Shown here one piece after another: positions 43,989-55,493 of a stretch of DNA of 64,000 nt. Source of the stretch: Allomyces macrogynus ATCC 38327 (lineage: Eukaryota; Blastocladiomycota; Blastocladiomycetes; Blastocladiales; Blastocladiaceae); NCBI GenBank assembly GCA_000151295.1, contig GG745328.1, forward strand, positions 1,797,266 through 1,861,265. The letters are read 5' to 3'. Each line of letters starts with the position of its first letter. Within the stretch, counting starts at the first letter, position 1. The position numbers and the translations under genes are program-made. The notes under the pieces are model-generated. The model searched no databases. It was not told the DNA's origin and worked only from the letters and a program-made list of their open reading frames with translations.

Positions 43989-46900
43989 ATGGTCCCATCT
44001 TCCGCGCCAAGCGCCGCCGCGCGCCAGCTACCCGCGTCGGGCCTGCCCTCGTCGTCGGCCTCGCCGGCCCCATCGCTGCCCTCATATTCCGACGCCTCGG
44101 CACCGACCTCGACCACCTCGAGCAGCGCGTCCGACTCGCTCTCGCCCATCCTGTCGTCGCCACCCGCGTCACCGGCGCCGCACCGCGCCCTGCATGCATC
44201 GCATGCATCCATGATGCTCACCGGCCTCTTCGCCGACGGGTTTTTCTTGCCCGACGATTACGGCGCCGACCCGCCCGCCGACGCTCTCCCACCGCCGCCC
44301 GCTGCCGACCCGCCCGACGCGCCCGTTGACCCGCTGCTGCACCGGTCGCGTAAAGCCAGTTTGAGCGGCGCCTGGGCTGACATGCCCGGTGGGCCCATGT
44401 CGACCTCTTCCGGATCCTCGTCTACATTGTCGTCGTCGGCGCATCGAAAACGCAAGTTCTCCAACCTCTCGCCCGCCAATCACCACTGGAACGACGCGCG
44501 CCATGCCGGTGGGCCCAGTCCGGGCGGGACTTTGACCTCGAGCCACGTTCTCGCCGGATTGCGCATGCGCCGGCCGTCGGTCCTGGCCGCAGTCGCGCGC
44601 GAGCGTGAACGCGCCCGGGAGCGTGATCTTGCGGCGACCATGGACCCGCCCACGACGGCCTCGTCGTCGGCATCGACCAGCTCGACCGCAACCGACGGCG
44701 CCGATACTGGACCGACGTTCGCCATGCCAGACCCAAAAAGCTTCTTTGCGTCGATTTTCGAAGACTCGGAACCCGATTCCGACCCGGACGAGCACGGTAA
44801 CGACCACCGAGGATCGCCCCCGACGAGCCCGCCGCCAACGCAATCCGCATCGGCAGCTTCCCTACTCTCCTGGCCCGCAAGTGGGCCGTTCAGTGCATCC
44901 GGATCGGCAACCCCGCCACGACCCCGCGCGCCCGACGGGCCCTGGACCGCGGCTGTTCACCGTATGCTCGCCGACTTGCCGCGGATCGACCCGACGAGCC
45001 CATTACCGCCATCGTTGCCGCCGATTATCCTGACGCTCGTCGAGGGTGTGCCCGTGTTCTTGTGTGTCCTGTCCTTGCCTGCCAACTCGGAGTCGTCTGA
45101 TTCCCTGGACCTCGATCAGGCAAGGACGTTGGGCTCGTCGGCACTCGCGTCGCCGCCCTTGGCACCAACTTCTACTGGATCGGCTATGGCCGCAGCTGCC
45201 GCGAACGCCTGGTGGCTCAACCGACCGCCAAAGGAGGCGAGGCATGGGCGACCGAAATCGCCGCGGCTGGCGGGGTCGACGGGGAATGCCGGTGGATCGT
45301 CACCCAATATGACCGCGTCGCCCGCCGTGTTCATGTTGGGTCCGGCTGCGATGACGTCGGGCAACGGTGCAACGGCAGCAGTTCCGCCACACCCGCTCGT
45401 CCTGCCGCGATCGCCGCACGGACCGAGACCGCCGTCGCCGTCACTCATGCAGTCGTCATCGTCCCCGGGTCGTTCTCGGCCACCACCGCCCTCGTCATCC
45501 ATTTCCGGTCACGATATGTCAAGGCGCAAACCCGTCTTTCTGCTCCGCCGCGCCGATGAGTCGCAATACGTGAACGCGACCACCTTACTCCTGGCCGGCG
45601 GCGTCGACTCCGACAAGGAACGCAACATCGTCCTCTCACTCGAACGCGGGCGCGTACGTGTGCGCCGCCCCTCCCTGACAGCGGCCACCGCCGCGGGCTC
45701 AGGCGGTGACGCAAGGACACTGGACCCGCCGACACTCGAAGGCACCTGGATCCCACTCGCTCGTGCGCGCGCGCTCGCGTCCACGTGCTCGCTCGACCAC
45801 CATTTAGCGCTCTTCCTGTCGGATAATCTACCGAGTCTGTTCCCGTTCCCGCTCGCCGCGGTCGCGCCGACGGCAGATGTTGCGGGGGCAGCGGCGGCGG
45901 CAGAAGCGGCGGTCTCAGCTGCAGCTGCCGCGGCCGCATTGGCGGCCAGTGCGGCACAGACCAACGTCGCGCGCGACCCGCGTTCCGTTGTCCTGCACCC
46001 GGCCCCACCCGCACGTGTGCGGAAGGCGTCATCGTCGACCCGGTCAAGAGCCCCCGTCGACGACGTGGCCGCGTCCGGCGCGGGACCGAAACCGGGCGGG
46101 CACGACGTGCAGGCCGTGCAGACGATGCCGCGGCTCGGGACGAGTTTCCCGACCCATCGACCCACCGCCGAACCGGTCGTCACATCGGTTATTGGCAACG
46201 CGCCCGCGCGGCTCGCGCAATTGCACGCGCGCGCGCCGCCCGCACCAGCCGCGGCGCCGCAGCCGTCGGCGCTCGCGCGCGAACAGCTCAAGAAACGCGC
46301 GCAGGGGAAGAGGCCGAAAGTGATTGGCGTGCCGCAGCCGCAGTCGTTTTTCTCGGACGCGCATTCGAGGCTGCATCCGCATGCGACGTCTGCCATGGCA
46401 GCGAGTGCGGGTGCGACAGGGGCAGCGGGGCCGAAGAAGGGAGTCATGCCGGTGTCACCGTCAGGGCGCAAGTTTCCGGCGGGCGCGTTTCGAGTGCCGA
46501 CGGCCGCGGCGGCAAGGGCGAGGTTGACGTCCGCGTCAGTAGCAGCGTCAGCGGGGCCGGTGCGTACCGCGGCGGCGACAGCAACGATAGCGGGGTCCCG
46601 GGTGGATGCGGATTTGACCGAGGACGAGACGGAAGACGAGGACGAAGCGAATGGTGCGACGGCGACTGACGAGGACGAGTCCATGGATGAAGACGATGGC
46701 GACAGCGCGCGCGCAAGGATGCCGCCGGGCGCGGTGCGACGACGTGCGGGGACGGTTGTGCCGACAGCTCCGTCAGCAGTTGCGGCAGCGGCTCCGCCAC
46801 GACTCGCGCTGCACCCGCGCATCTTTCAGCGGTTCCCGGCGCCGCTGTCCCCGGGTGATGCAGGGCGGCGGACTGCGGCCATCTCCCCGAAAGTACGTGC

Positions 46901-47892
46901 GGCGGACTACTTCACGGATTCGGATAGCGACGAGTTTGCGACCACATCAGACGATGATGACGATGCGACCGCGTCGGACGCGAGCGACGTGCGCAGTGCC
47001 CCGAGGCCGGCGGTGAACGTGCCGCTGCCCAGGGTCGCCTTGGGGAGAGACGAGGAGACCGACTCGACGTCGTCCGAGTCGGGCAGCGACGATTTGGCGG
47101 CCGTGCCGGCACGTCGTCGCTCAACGACGGCGGTGGTACCGCCACCTCCGCCGTTCAAGCGCAAGGTGGCCCGCGAGCAGTGCGGCAGCCGCGAATCCAG
47201 CACCAGTCAAACGCGCGCGGCGCGTGAATGGGTCCGCGGCACCACCACAACCGCCGGCGGCTCCCGTACCGGCTGCTCCGAAGAAAGGGGCCACGACGCG
47301 TGCGAGGAAAAGTGCTGCCGTGGCTGCAGCGGCCGCAGCGGCAGCTGCCGCGTCTGCCGCACCATCGGTGGCCGTGAATACCCCACCGGCACCTCCACCC
47401 AGTACCAACGGCACGGCAACGGCGAATGGGGTGGCCGGGCGGCCGAAGCGCACACGTGCCGCGACGACACGTCCTGCTGCAAGCGATGCGCCGTCGACGA
47501 CCACGACCACGCGCGCGAGCCGATCGCGGACCAAGGCTACACCTGCCAACGTCGTGGCAGCGCCCGTCCGAGCGGCCGCACCCGCCGCTCTCGCTCCACC
47601 TCCACCACCAGCGGCACCCGCACGCGGTGCTGCTGTCGCGGTGGCCAAGGCGGCCGCGGGCAGGCCTGCACGACGCACGTCGGTGCGGCCCTTGCCGGCT
47701 CATGACTCGACGGCGAGCGAATCGGACGAGCCGGTGCGGCATGGCAACGGTGGAGGGGGGTTCGAGACGGAGACAGACGACGACAATGACGACGATGTAA
47801 TCGGCGGGTCCCGCGCGCTGACGAATGGGCGGCGCATTCTCGCGCAGCTTGATGCCGAGGCCGCGACCGAGTCCGAGTCCGAGTCGGATTGA
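43989..47892 (+). CDS. APSES/KilA-N-type DNA-binding protein with long disordered regions (one frameshift)
   Basis: The frame from 43989 stays open to about 47160, then needs one base removed. After that the C-terminal frame runs to a stop at 47892, for about 1300 aa. Most of it is Ser/Pro/Ala-rich. A split APSES-like domain is visible. A first strand, IILTLVEGVPVFLCVLS, is near residue 350. After about 150 low-complexity residues come KPVFLLRRADESQYVNATTL (near 515) and LEGTWIPLARARALA with a following helix (near 585). The R-R-x-D...YVNATxLL and GTWIPLxxARxLA words are hallmarks of Swi4/Mbp1/StuA-type DNA binding. Acidic patches follow. The C-terminus has PVKRARR and GRPKRTR, resembling a nuclear signal and an AT-hook. 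Ankyrin repeats are not seen. The class is probable; target genes are unknown. Confidence 0.65.
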
Positions 47893-48332
47893 TGAGCGCG
47901 CTTTTGAGGAGGTGACCGGATGCATTCCCGCTTCCCAATTTTTTACTCTTTCAGTATCGACAACATGTCGACTGTTCTGTGGTCGCTTCATCGTCAACCC
48001 TGGCTCTCTCGCGATCAGAAACCGGTCACACCAACCATCACACCCCGCTGCCCACAACTGCACAACCATGTTTTGCAAAAGAACGCACCAAATTATTTCA
48101 AGTCGATCCCCACGCTCATGGCACATCTCAAAAAAACGATCCCCTCCTCCATCCAGCATCCATCCATCGGGCCTGCTTCTGGCCCCGGCAGGGCTCCCGC
48201 AAAACGGCGCGAGCGATAAATATTCAACCACACACAAAGAAAACAACGTCCCAAAAAGAAAAAGCAAAACCTCAAACTCAACTCCGACTTCCCGTGCGCA
48301 AACCATCCCGTTCCCTTCTCCTCCTACAATCA
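47893..48332. other. Convergent intergenic region
   Basis: 440 bp, AT-richer than its neighbours, between the stops of the APSES-type gene and the RapGAP gene. No gene was recognised. Confidence 0.5.
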
Positions 48333-51300
48333 TCATTCTGCACCGCCCCCATCCTGATGCGTATCCGGCACAAACACCGCATGCGCGGGCGCCGGCGGCG
48401 ACGCACTCGCGCTATTCCCCGCACCCGGGTTCCTGCGCAGCATCGCCGCAAAGAACCCGCGTCCACGAGGGCGCGGTGGGGACCCGACCGGAGGGGCCGC
48501 TGAGGCAGGCACAGCCGTCGCGAGCGTCGGCGACGTAACCGTATCGGCCGGCTCTGCGGGGAACGCGACCGTGACGGCGCTCGGGTTCTGAAGCGACGCC
48601 AAATCCCCCGCACCGGGGGCCACTGACTGTCTTGCCTGCGTGCGGAACCGCGACTTCCCGCGCCGACTGGTCGACGGCGGGACCGGTAATCCCGCGGCGT
48701 CGCCCGGTTTCTCGGACATGGCACCACGGCCACGCGATCCGCGGCTTGGCTGCGGGCTGGCATTCGCAGCCGCGGCCGCATCAGAGGCGTCACCGCACGA
48801 ATCGTCCTTGGCGTTCTTGGCCGCATTCGGCTTATCGTACCCGCCGTACTTCACGAGCGTCGTGACGAGGTCGCGCACCATCATTTCGCGAGTGCGCCGA
48901 TGCAGGCGCGCGATCTTGCCGGCGCGGAAGGCCGCGGCCTCGCCGTTGACGAGTTTCGCGTGCAAAAAGTGCCGCAGTTGAGTCGCGTCCCCGAAAAACC
49001 CGTCGGGCGGTAACGGCGGTCCGAACGACGGAACGTCTGCCTGGGCCACGACAGCGACCCGATGTCCGGCAACTCCATCCATGACGCACGGTGCCACGAC
49101 CAGGTAAACAGTCAAGAAGTGCGACTGGATCATGGTCGGGTCGAACACGGGCGCGACTTGCGCGAGGTCCGCGAGCGCAGCATCGTGGTGCGCGTCGGCG
49201 CCCGCCGATGCCGGTGGCGGCGCAAAGTCGTCGACGTAAACGACGCACACGAGGTCGTTACCAATCTTGGCCTTGCGCTGCACCTGCTGCGGGTCTGTCG
49301 GCGAGTACGGCAACAGCGTCGACACGTGGAACATGGAGGTCAAAGTGCCCGCATTTGCCCACGACCGACTCGGGTCCATCCAGTTCGTGCCGGTTATCCA
49401 GTCCACCGAGGAACCCTTGGTACCCAACGAGTGGGACGCGGTCACCGAGCACGTCGAGAAACTCATCAAACGCGCGCGAATGCGTCTGGGTTTCCAAACA
49501 CGGCATTCTCATTCGTCTGCCCACGGGGCATATAGAGCACGCCAACCTTGACCCCAAACGTGAGTCGCATCTGGTCGAGCTTGACCAAGTCCGACTCGAG
49601 CGACTTGGCGCGCACTTTCACGAGCTTGTGCACAGGGAACCGCTGGTAGACATACTTGATCACGTCCTTGTGCCGCTTCACGCGCGCCTTGACTTCCGAG
49701 ACGGGCACCTCGATCCGCACGTCGCGGTCCTCGGACCGCACCAGCATCCGGAACACGCCAGCGGCCACGTCGTGCCGGACGGAAATGACTAGTGGGCCCG
49801 TGAGCCCGTCGTCGAGCGCGGACGCGGCGTTCCCGCTCCCACCGCCCCCGCCCATACTCATGGCCGCCGAAATTGCGCCCGCCACACCCGAACTCCCACT
49901 CTGCGCGCCGTCGAGCACCATGACGTAATTGTTATGGTCGTGGCCAGCAAAGTACTGCCGGTAATACATGGCGGTCACATCCACCTGGTCGAGCAACGTG
50001 GGCGGTGCGCCCGGGTACGGCGTGTACTCGACGTGCGCATAATCAACCAACATCGCATTCAGCCTCGAGTCACTGACGAGGTACGGGTTCGTGCCACGAC
50101 TGCGCACGCTCGCATGCGGACTGCGCGCCGAGATCGACCCGCCTGCTGCAGCCGCCGTCGCCTGGCTGACGACACTGCCGCCGCCATTCGATTGCACGCT
50201 CGCGACCGACGCCGCCGAAGATACAAACTCGTGCGCGATCTGCGGCGACGTTGGCAGTGGCGGCGGTCGTGCCGTCACCGCCAAACTCCAATCCTCGTGC
50301 GGTCCGGGCCCGGCCAGCGGCGCCGACGCCGGCGCCATCCCGAAAATGGGCACCGCGCGCGGTGGGGGTGTCTCGACCACAAACCCGTCAGTCCGGTAAA
50401 TCAAATCCGGCAACGCCGCCGGCGCGGCCGCACCGGCCGTCCAAATCGACGCGACCGCGCCCATCGATTGCGCTCTTTGCTTTTTCAAGTGTGTGTACTG
50501 CACGCGCCGGTGCGGCGCAAACATCGCCAACTACTTCGTCTCCNNNNNNNNNNNNNNNNNNNNNNNNNNNNNNNNNNNNNNNNNNNNNNNNNNNNNNNNN
50601 NNNNNNNNNNNNNNNNNNNNNNNNNNNNNNNNNNNNNNNNNNNNNNNNNNNNNNNNNNNNNNNNNNNNCGGGTCGGGGACGACGCAGACAAGCCGCCGGG
50701 TCGGCGCCGTGCACTCAGCGAGGCCGGGTTGCCAAGGGCCATTCGCGCGAGATGCGCGCGAGAACGTGGTCGGGTCGCGCGGTGGACGGGGCGGGAGGTC
50801 GCTCTCGTCCCCTGCGACGGGGACGGCGACGTGTCGTACTCGTTCTCGTCGTCGGTCGTCGCCTTCGTCGACGCCTGGCAACGTGCGTGCATGTGGGTGC
50901 GTGCCGGGGGCCGTGCCGAACGCGAACGAGGTAGACCGGGGTGGGAGGCGCTTGAAGTCGCCGCCTCCCGCGGAGGTGGGGGCGGTACGTGGGGACGCGC
51001 CGGGACTCGGATCCGGTGGGGTCGGGCATGTATCGAGCAATCGGGTGCCCGTGCTGCCGGTGCCGGTTCCGACGGCGCCGACGAGTGAGGACGCGGCGAG
51101 GGCTGATGGCGCGTACGTGTTGGGCGGCGTATATCGTGCATCGACGGGAGGGGACGGTAAGGTGTCGGTTCGTGCGAGGTGAGGGTGATGGGAATGACGA
51201 TGGCGACGGTGATGGTGGTGGTGGTGGTGGTCGTCGACGTCGCAATCATGATCGTCGTCGTCCTCGTCGTCTTCGTCATGACCATCGACCTCGTCATCCT

Positions 51301-52649
51301 CGTCATCATCATCCTCATAATCCGGGTACGGCTCCGGCGGAGCTGGCGTGTCCTTGCCACCGCCCATGCCACCGGATTTCTCTAATCGTGGGAAAGAACG
51401 TGCGTTAGCGTACCGCGGAAGATCCCGTGCCAACGACAACAACGGGTTTTGCGGTCAGGAGGCGCATCCGCACGCTCACACCCGACATTCCATGAAACGT
51501 GGTGCGAACGCTTGCGCTGCGCCAAGTCCTCGCCCACCAGCACGACTCGAAAACAAGGCACACGTACGAAACAAGGAAGCCAGCGATACGGCCGAAACCG
51601 ACGTGGCCGATGGGAACCGCGACCGCAAATTACTGGCGGACCCAGCGCGCGCGCGCGTCTGTGGCGGTCCCGGCGGGTGCGTATCGTCCTCGACGTTCAT
51701 CCTCGGATGCGGCACGTGGTCGTCCTCGTCCCACGGCTGCGAGAGCGGCGAAGTTGGCCTGCTCGTCGAGAGTGGGACGACGGTCGGTAATCCTGCCGGT
51801 TCCGCAGCGGCGGCCGCTGCAGCCACGTGGGACTGGTACCGCCGCGACCAGGACAGCGACGACGACGACGAAATCGACGACGTGTGCGTGGACCCCGGTG
51901 TCGCACGGCTCGGTGGAGAGACGCCCGTCATCGATGGCGAGACGCCCGTAATCGATGGCGGTGCCGCGACACGGTCGGACGCGACAGGACTGAGCCGGCG
52001 CGTGATTTGCGTAAACGGCGCCGCATAGGTCGCCTCGGGGTCCCAGTGCACGTGCGCGCTGGCGGACGAGAGCGTCGGAGAGACGACCGTCTCAGCGTGT
52101 CGCGGCAATGGCGCGGGGACCGATGGTGGTGGTGGCGGCGGGTTCGTGACGGTCGATGCCGACTTGGTCAGGAACGACGCGGGGCGGCGGAAGAAGAAGC
52201 GCTTGGCCGTTGACGCTGAGGACGACGGTGCCGGCGGCGGGCCCGCGGCCGGGTTGTGCTTGGTGCAGTAAATGTCGCCGTTGAACGCGAGCACATTGTC
52301 CATGGCGAGCGGGCGATGGCACCGCGAGCACTTGAAGCACTAGAGACATGGAGGACGGCGGACACACGCGCCGATCGATCGGTCAGTTTTGTTCTCGTCC
52401 GGGCTTCGCCAATAGCGACGAGCTTCGACTCGATGCGACAAGGCCGGGCGCGCGTACTTTCTGATGGTAGACCATCGTATCAAACGCAAAATAGGGCTCA
52501 AACGCCATGATCGTCTCGCCGCACCCAGCGCACGCCGTAGCCGCGTGCGTGCGCGACATGCCAGAGAGCGCCGACGGCAGCGCGTGGGGGCCACCGCCGC
52601 CGCCAGCGTGCGGGACGGGCGCGGGCGTTTCGCGGCGCGGGAGCGGCAT
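48333..52649 (-). CDS. LIM-domain Rap/Ran-GAP protein (gap and two frameshifts)
   Basis: Exons 52649-52458, 52339-51568 and 51381-48333. The first two join to form one LIM zinc finger with C-x2-C (CAGC), H-x2-C (HQKC), C-x2-C (CSRC) and a final C-x2-H (CTKH). A long Pro/Ser/His/Asp-rich region follows and is interrupted by 125 N. The Rap-GAP domain then has GVLYMPRGQTNENAVFGN, AFDEFLDVLGDRVPLVGYQG, FHVSTLLPYSPTDPQQVQRK, IGNDLVCVVYVDD and DVPSFGPPLP. Frame changes are needed near 49490-49470 and near 49385-49350 (one extra base each). The corrected length is about 1336 aa if the N run keeps frame. The domain stimulates GTP hydrolysis by Rap-type GTPases. That LIM and GAP belong to one gene rests on frame continuity. 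The start is uncertain: a seven-C run at 52711-52717 shifts the upstream frame. Confidence 0.7.
50544..50668. other. Assembly gap (125 N)
   Basis: A run of N inside the disordered region of the LIM-RapGAP gene. Its true length and coding content are unknown. Confidence 0.99.
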
Positions 52650-54097
52650 CGTGGTGGGCGGAGCAGCGCGGTCGTTTCCGGTCGAGACGGTACGAGCAGT
52701 AGTAGCCGCGGTGGGGGGGTGATAGTCGTGGTGGATGGGCCGGTAATCGTCACGCGCGCCACGGTCGTTCGGTCAGCTAAATCGGTCCAATCGACCGCGT
52801 GAGCCGATGCCACGTCGACAGCCGCGACTCGGCGGCGTGAACCCGGGCGGACGAGGCGCAACGCGAGCTCGTGCGCGAGAGAGCAAATTCACCGCGCGCG
52901 GGGGGCCGAATGAACGCCGGCGCGCGGAGTCCGCGTCTTCGGCGAGGTTGATGAATCGTGGACGAGGGCAGGCGCAATTGACGCAAAGCAGACTGGACAG
53001 GGCAGTGCGGGAGGAGGGAAACCGGCACGGATGGGGTCAGTCCAGAGGTGGAAAAGCGAAAATGAAGGCAGCACCGCCGCGACGGAAGCAGAGTGAAGTG
53101 AAGCGAAAGGAGCGGCGGAGATGAAGGTTGCGAGCGCTGCCTGCCCCTGCCCCTGCCCCTGCCCCCACCCCCACACTTGCCCAAGCTTGCCCCGCGCCCG
53201 TCAGCCTTGCCGGAACTTGCGCAACACGCTCCGTTTCGCTTCGGCGCGGGTGTCAGGAACGGCAGTGACCCGCAGTCGTTGTGGCAAGCGCAGCAACATG
53301 GGAACGGCCATGCTCTGCCAGCATCGACGCGGGCACGGTCTAAAGTCCCGCCGGCCCATCATCCCCGTGCGGTGGACAAGGTCGCCTGGGCGTTGTCCGA
53401 CAAGGAACACCGAGCGACGAGGCGCCGCCGACCGCGTGTGAGGAAAGACGGGGCGCGACGCGGCCGGCCGATGGAGTGGGCGTGCCGTGATCGCTCAGGC
53501 AGAGTTCCTCGTGTTGGGCGGCACACGGCACATGGCAGGGCGATGCACGAAGGCACGACCGACAGCACCATGCCACAAGGCACGCGCGCGCGCACGCGCA
53601 CGCTCGCACGACGGCGCATGCGAGGCGGGAGCGGGGCGAGGGCACGGTGAACAAGGTGGGCCGGGGGATGCAGCAAGCATGGGCGGGGGCAGGGGACCGG
53701 GCGCGACGTGGTCGGCACGACCAGCGGGCCCCCACGGCGCGAGCTGGAGGTCGGGTGTGGGGCGGGGGCGGCGAGCACGTCGACGGTGATGGCGTGGGCG
53801 GACGGTGTGGCTCTCGGAGAACGGTGTGGTCGGCGAGTACGTACGTGCGTGTGGCCGACGATGGGTGAGCTGGCGGTGGGGCGCACCAGCAGCGGTGGGC
53901 CAGTTGCCCTCTTTGACGGAGCCTCCAGTCGGTCTGCGCGCGGCGTGCCTCGAGCACGCACGCCGCCGCGACCGTGCACAAGGTTGAGGCGCCCGCCGGC
54001 CGCCTCGGTCAGGATCGACGTGCGTGAGCTGGGCCCGTTTGCAAGTCGGAGCAGCGCAATGTGAGCCCTGGCTGCTGGCGTGCGGGCTGCAGGTGGG

Positions 54098-54099
<2 letters not shown>

Positions 54100-54129
<30 letters not shown>
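54100..54129. repeat. CTG/CAG trinucleotide tract (about 10 units)
   Basis: An uninterrupted CTG run on the plus strand. On the minus strand it would encode polyglutamine, but the frame there has no recognisable domain. Confidence 0.9.
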
Positions 54130-54130
<1 letters not shown>

Positions 54131-54519
54131 CTGTTGCTGCTGGCGGCCGTTGCTGCTGATGCGACCGCGGCCACGCGGCCGTCGGTGCGGTGCGGGCGGT
54201 GAGGAGGGGCCGTGCTCGTCGCCGGCGTGCGGCTGCAGGGCGGGTCGAGGACGAGGAGGAGTGACGGGAGTTGCTGCGACCATGCCAGCGACATGCCACT
54301 TGGACGCAGGCAGCCGACGCTTCTGCAAGCAGCGCACGTGCTGAACCATGACTTGGCCAGCGAACACTCCGAGCTCTCTGCGCACCGCAGATGGGGGTGG
54401 CAGGATGACTGTCACATCCATCGGCCCTTCCTGCAGCGAGCAGCGTGACTCGGAACAGGCACGAAGCGCTGAGCTCACCGCAAGTTCCAACACCGAGCGT
54501 GTGCGCACCGACCCGCCAT

Positions 54520-54527
54520 TATTTATA
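54520..54527 (+). promoter_or_regulatory. TATA-like element upstream of HSP10
   Basis: TATTTATA in an otherwise GC-rich region, about 200 bp before the proposed HSP10 ATG. Its position is plausible for a core promoter; function is not shown. Confidence 0.3.
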
Positions 54528-54723
54528 CACCCCCACCCCACCCCGCCCGCGTCCGCGACTCGAATTGTTCTCTTGGATAGTTGCCTGTACCAGCACCCGC
54601 TCCACCTTCTCCACCATGGTCCGTGCCGCTTGCTGCAACCCGACCCCCGCGGCCGGCCCCGCGCGCTCCACCAGTCTCGTCGCGTGATCGGCCCCAAGAT
54701 CCAACCCGATTCAAGCACGCGCC

Positions 54724-55243
54724 ATGTCGGTGAACAAGACAGCGATCACAATGGACCATGCCGATGGAGCCGCACGCGGGCCGGCCGAGACTAGAAGCAA
54801 TTTCTCCCGCGAACCACGGTGGCTGACCACGATCAGGACACGCTGCCACTTTTGACTGACAGTCGGCCGCCGCTAAGCGCATTGTCCCGCTCCTCGACCG
54901 CATCCTGGTCCAGCGCGTCAAGCCCGTCGAGGTGCGTCTCTGTCGCACAGTGGTTCTATTTTGTGAAGAACGCCAGCTCATCGATCCGATCCCGCTCTCC
55001 CTTCTCCAGCGCACCGCATCGGGCATCTTCATCCCGGAAAAGGCGCAGCAGGCGCTCAACGAAGGCGTTGTCCTCGCCGTCGGGAACGGTCTCGTCACCA
55101 AGGACGGCAAGAACATCCCCGTCAACGTGGCCGTTGGCGACCGCGTGCTCCTGCCCGAATACGGCGGTTCCGCCGTCAAGCTCGGCGAGGAGGAGTTCAC
55201 CCTGTTCCGTGACTCGGAGATCCTTGCCAAGCTCAACCCGTAA
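54724..55243 (+). CDS. HSP10: Mitochondrial 10-kDa chaperonin Hsp10 (GroES family)
   Basis: The model is exon 54724-54729 (two codons), exon 54863-54931 and exon 55010-55243, giving 102 aa, the usual Hsp10 length. The first beta strand reads AAKRIVPLLDRILVQRVKP. The mobile loop is RTASGIFIPEKAQQA. The body has DGKNIPVNVAVGDRVLLPEY, then GGSAVKLGEEEFTLFRDSEI. Hsp10 caps the Hsp60 barrel in the mitochondrial matrix. The conserved exons are certain. The six-base first exon (ATGTCG with donor GTGAAC) is inferred: it is the only nearby ATG that joins in frame to the GACAG acceptor at 54862. Confidence 0.88.
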
Positions 55244-55493
55244 GAAAAGGAATCGTCGATTTCGTAGTTTTTTGTCGTTGTTCCCGTGTTTTTGGATACA
55301 ACTATTTTTTAGGGTGCTCTGATCGGTTCCTCGAAGCGTCGTGCTGCTCGTTGCGTTAGCTGGATCGCAGTCATCGAAGGTGGTCAAGAGTCTCTTAGTC
55401 TAAGCATCTGTGTATCGACAAAAATGACAACGAGGAAAACCACGAACAACAAATCCGAAACGCCGAAACCACCACCGCCGCACGCGCGCGCGA

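Larger units (their letters stand above)
52650..54723. other. Long divergent intergenic region, RapGAP / HSP10
   Basis: About 2 kb of very GC-rich sequence. Long frames on both strands consist of Arg/Pro/Ala/Gln-rich chance sequence with no recognised domain. It contains a CTG/CAG tract and a TATA-like word, listed separately, and must carry both outward promoters. I see no clear heat-shock element triplet. Confidence 0.5.

Noticed and set aside
53495..54718. A 407-residue minus-strand frame with a polyglutamine tract upstream of HSP10.
   Set aside because: The glutamine run comes from a CTG repeat and the rest is low complexity without a domain.
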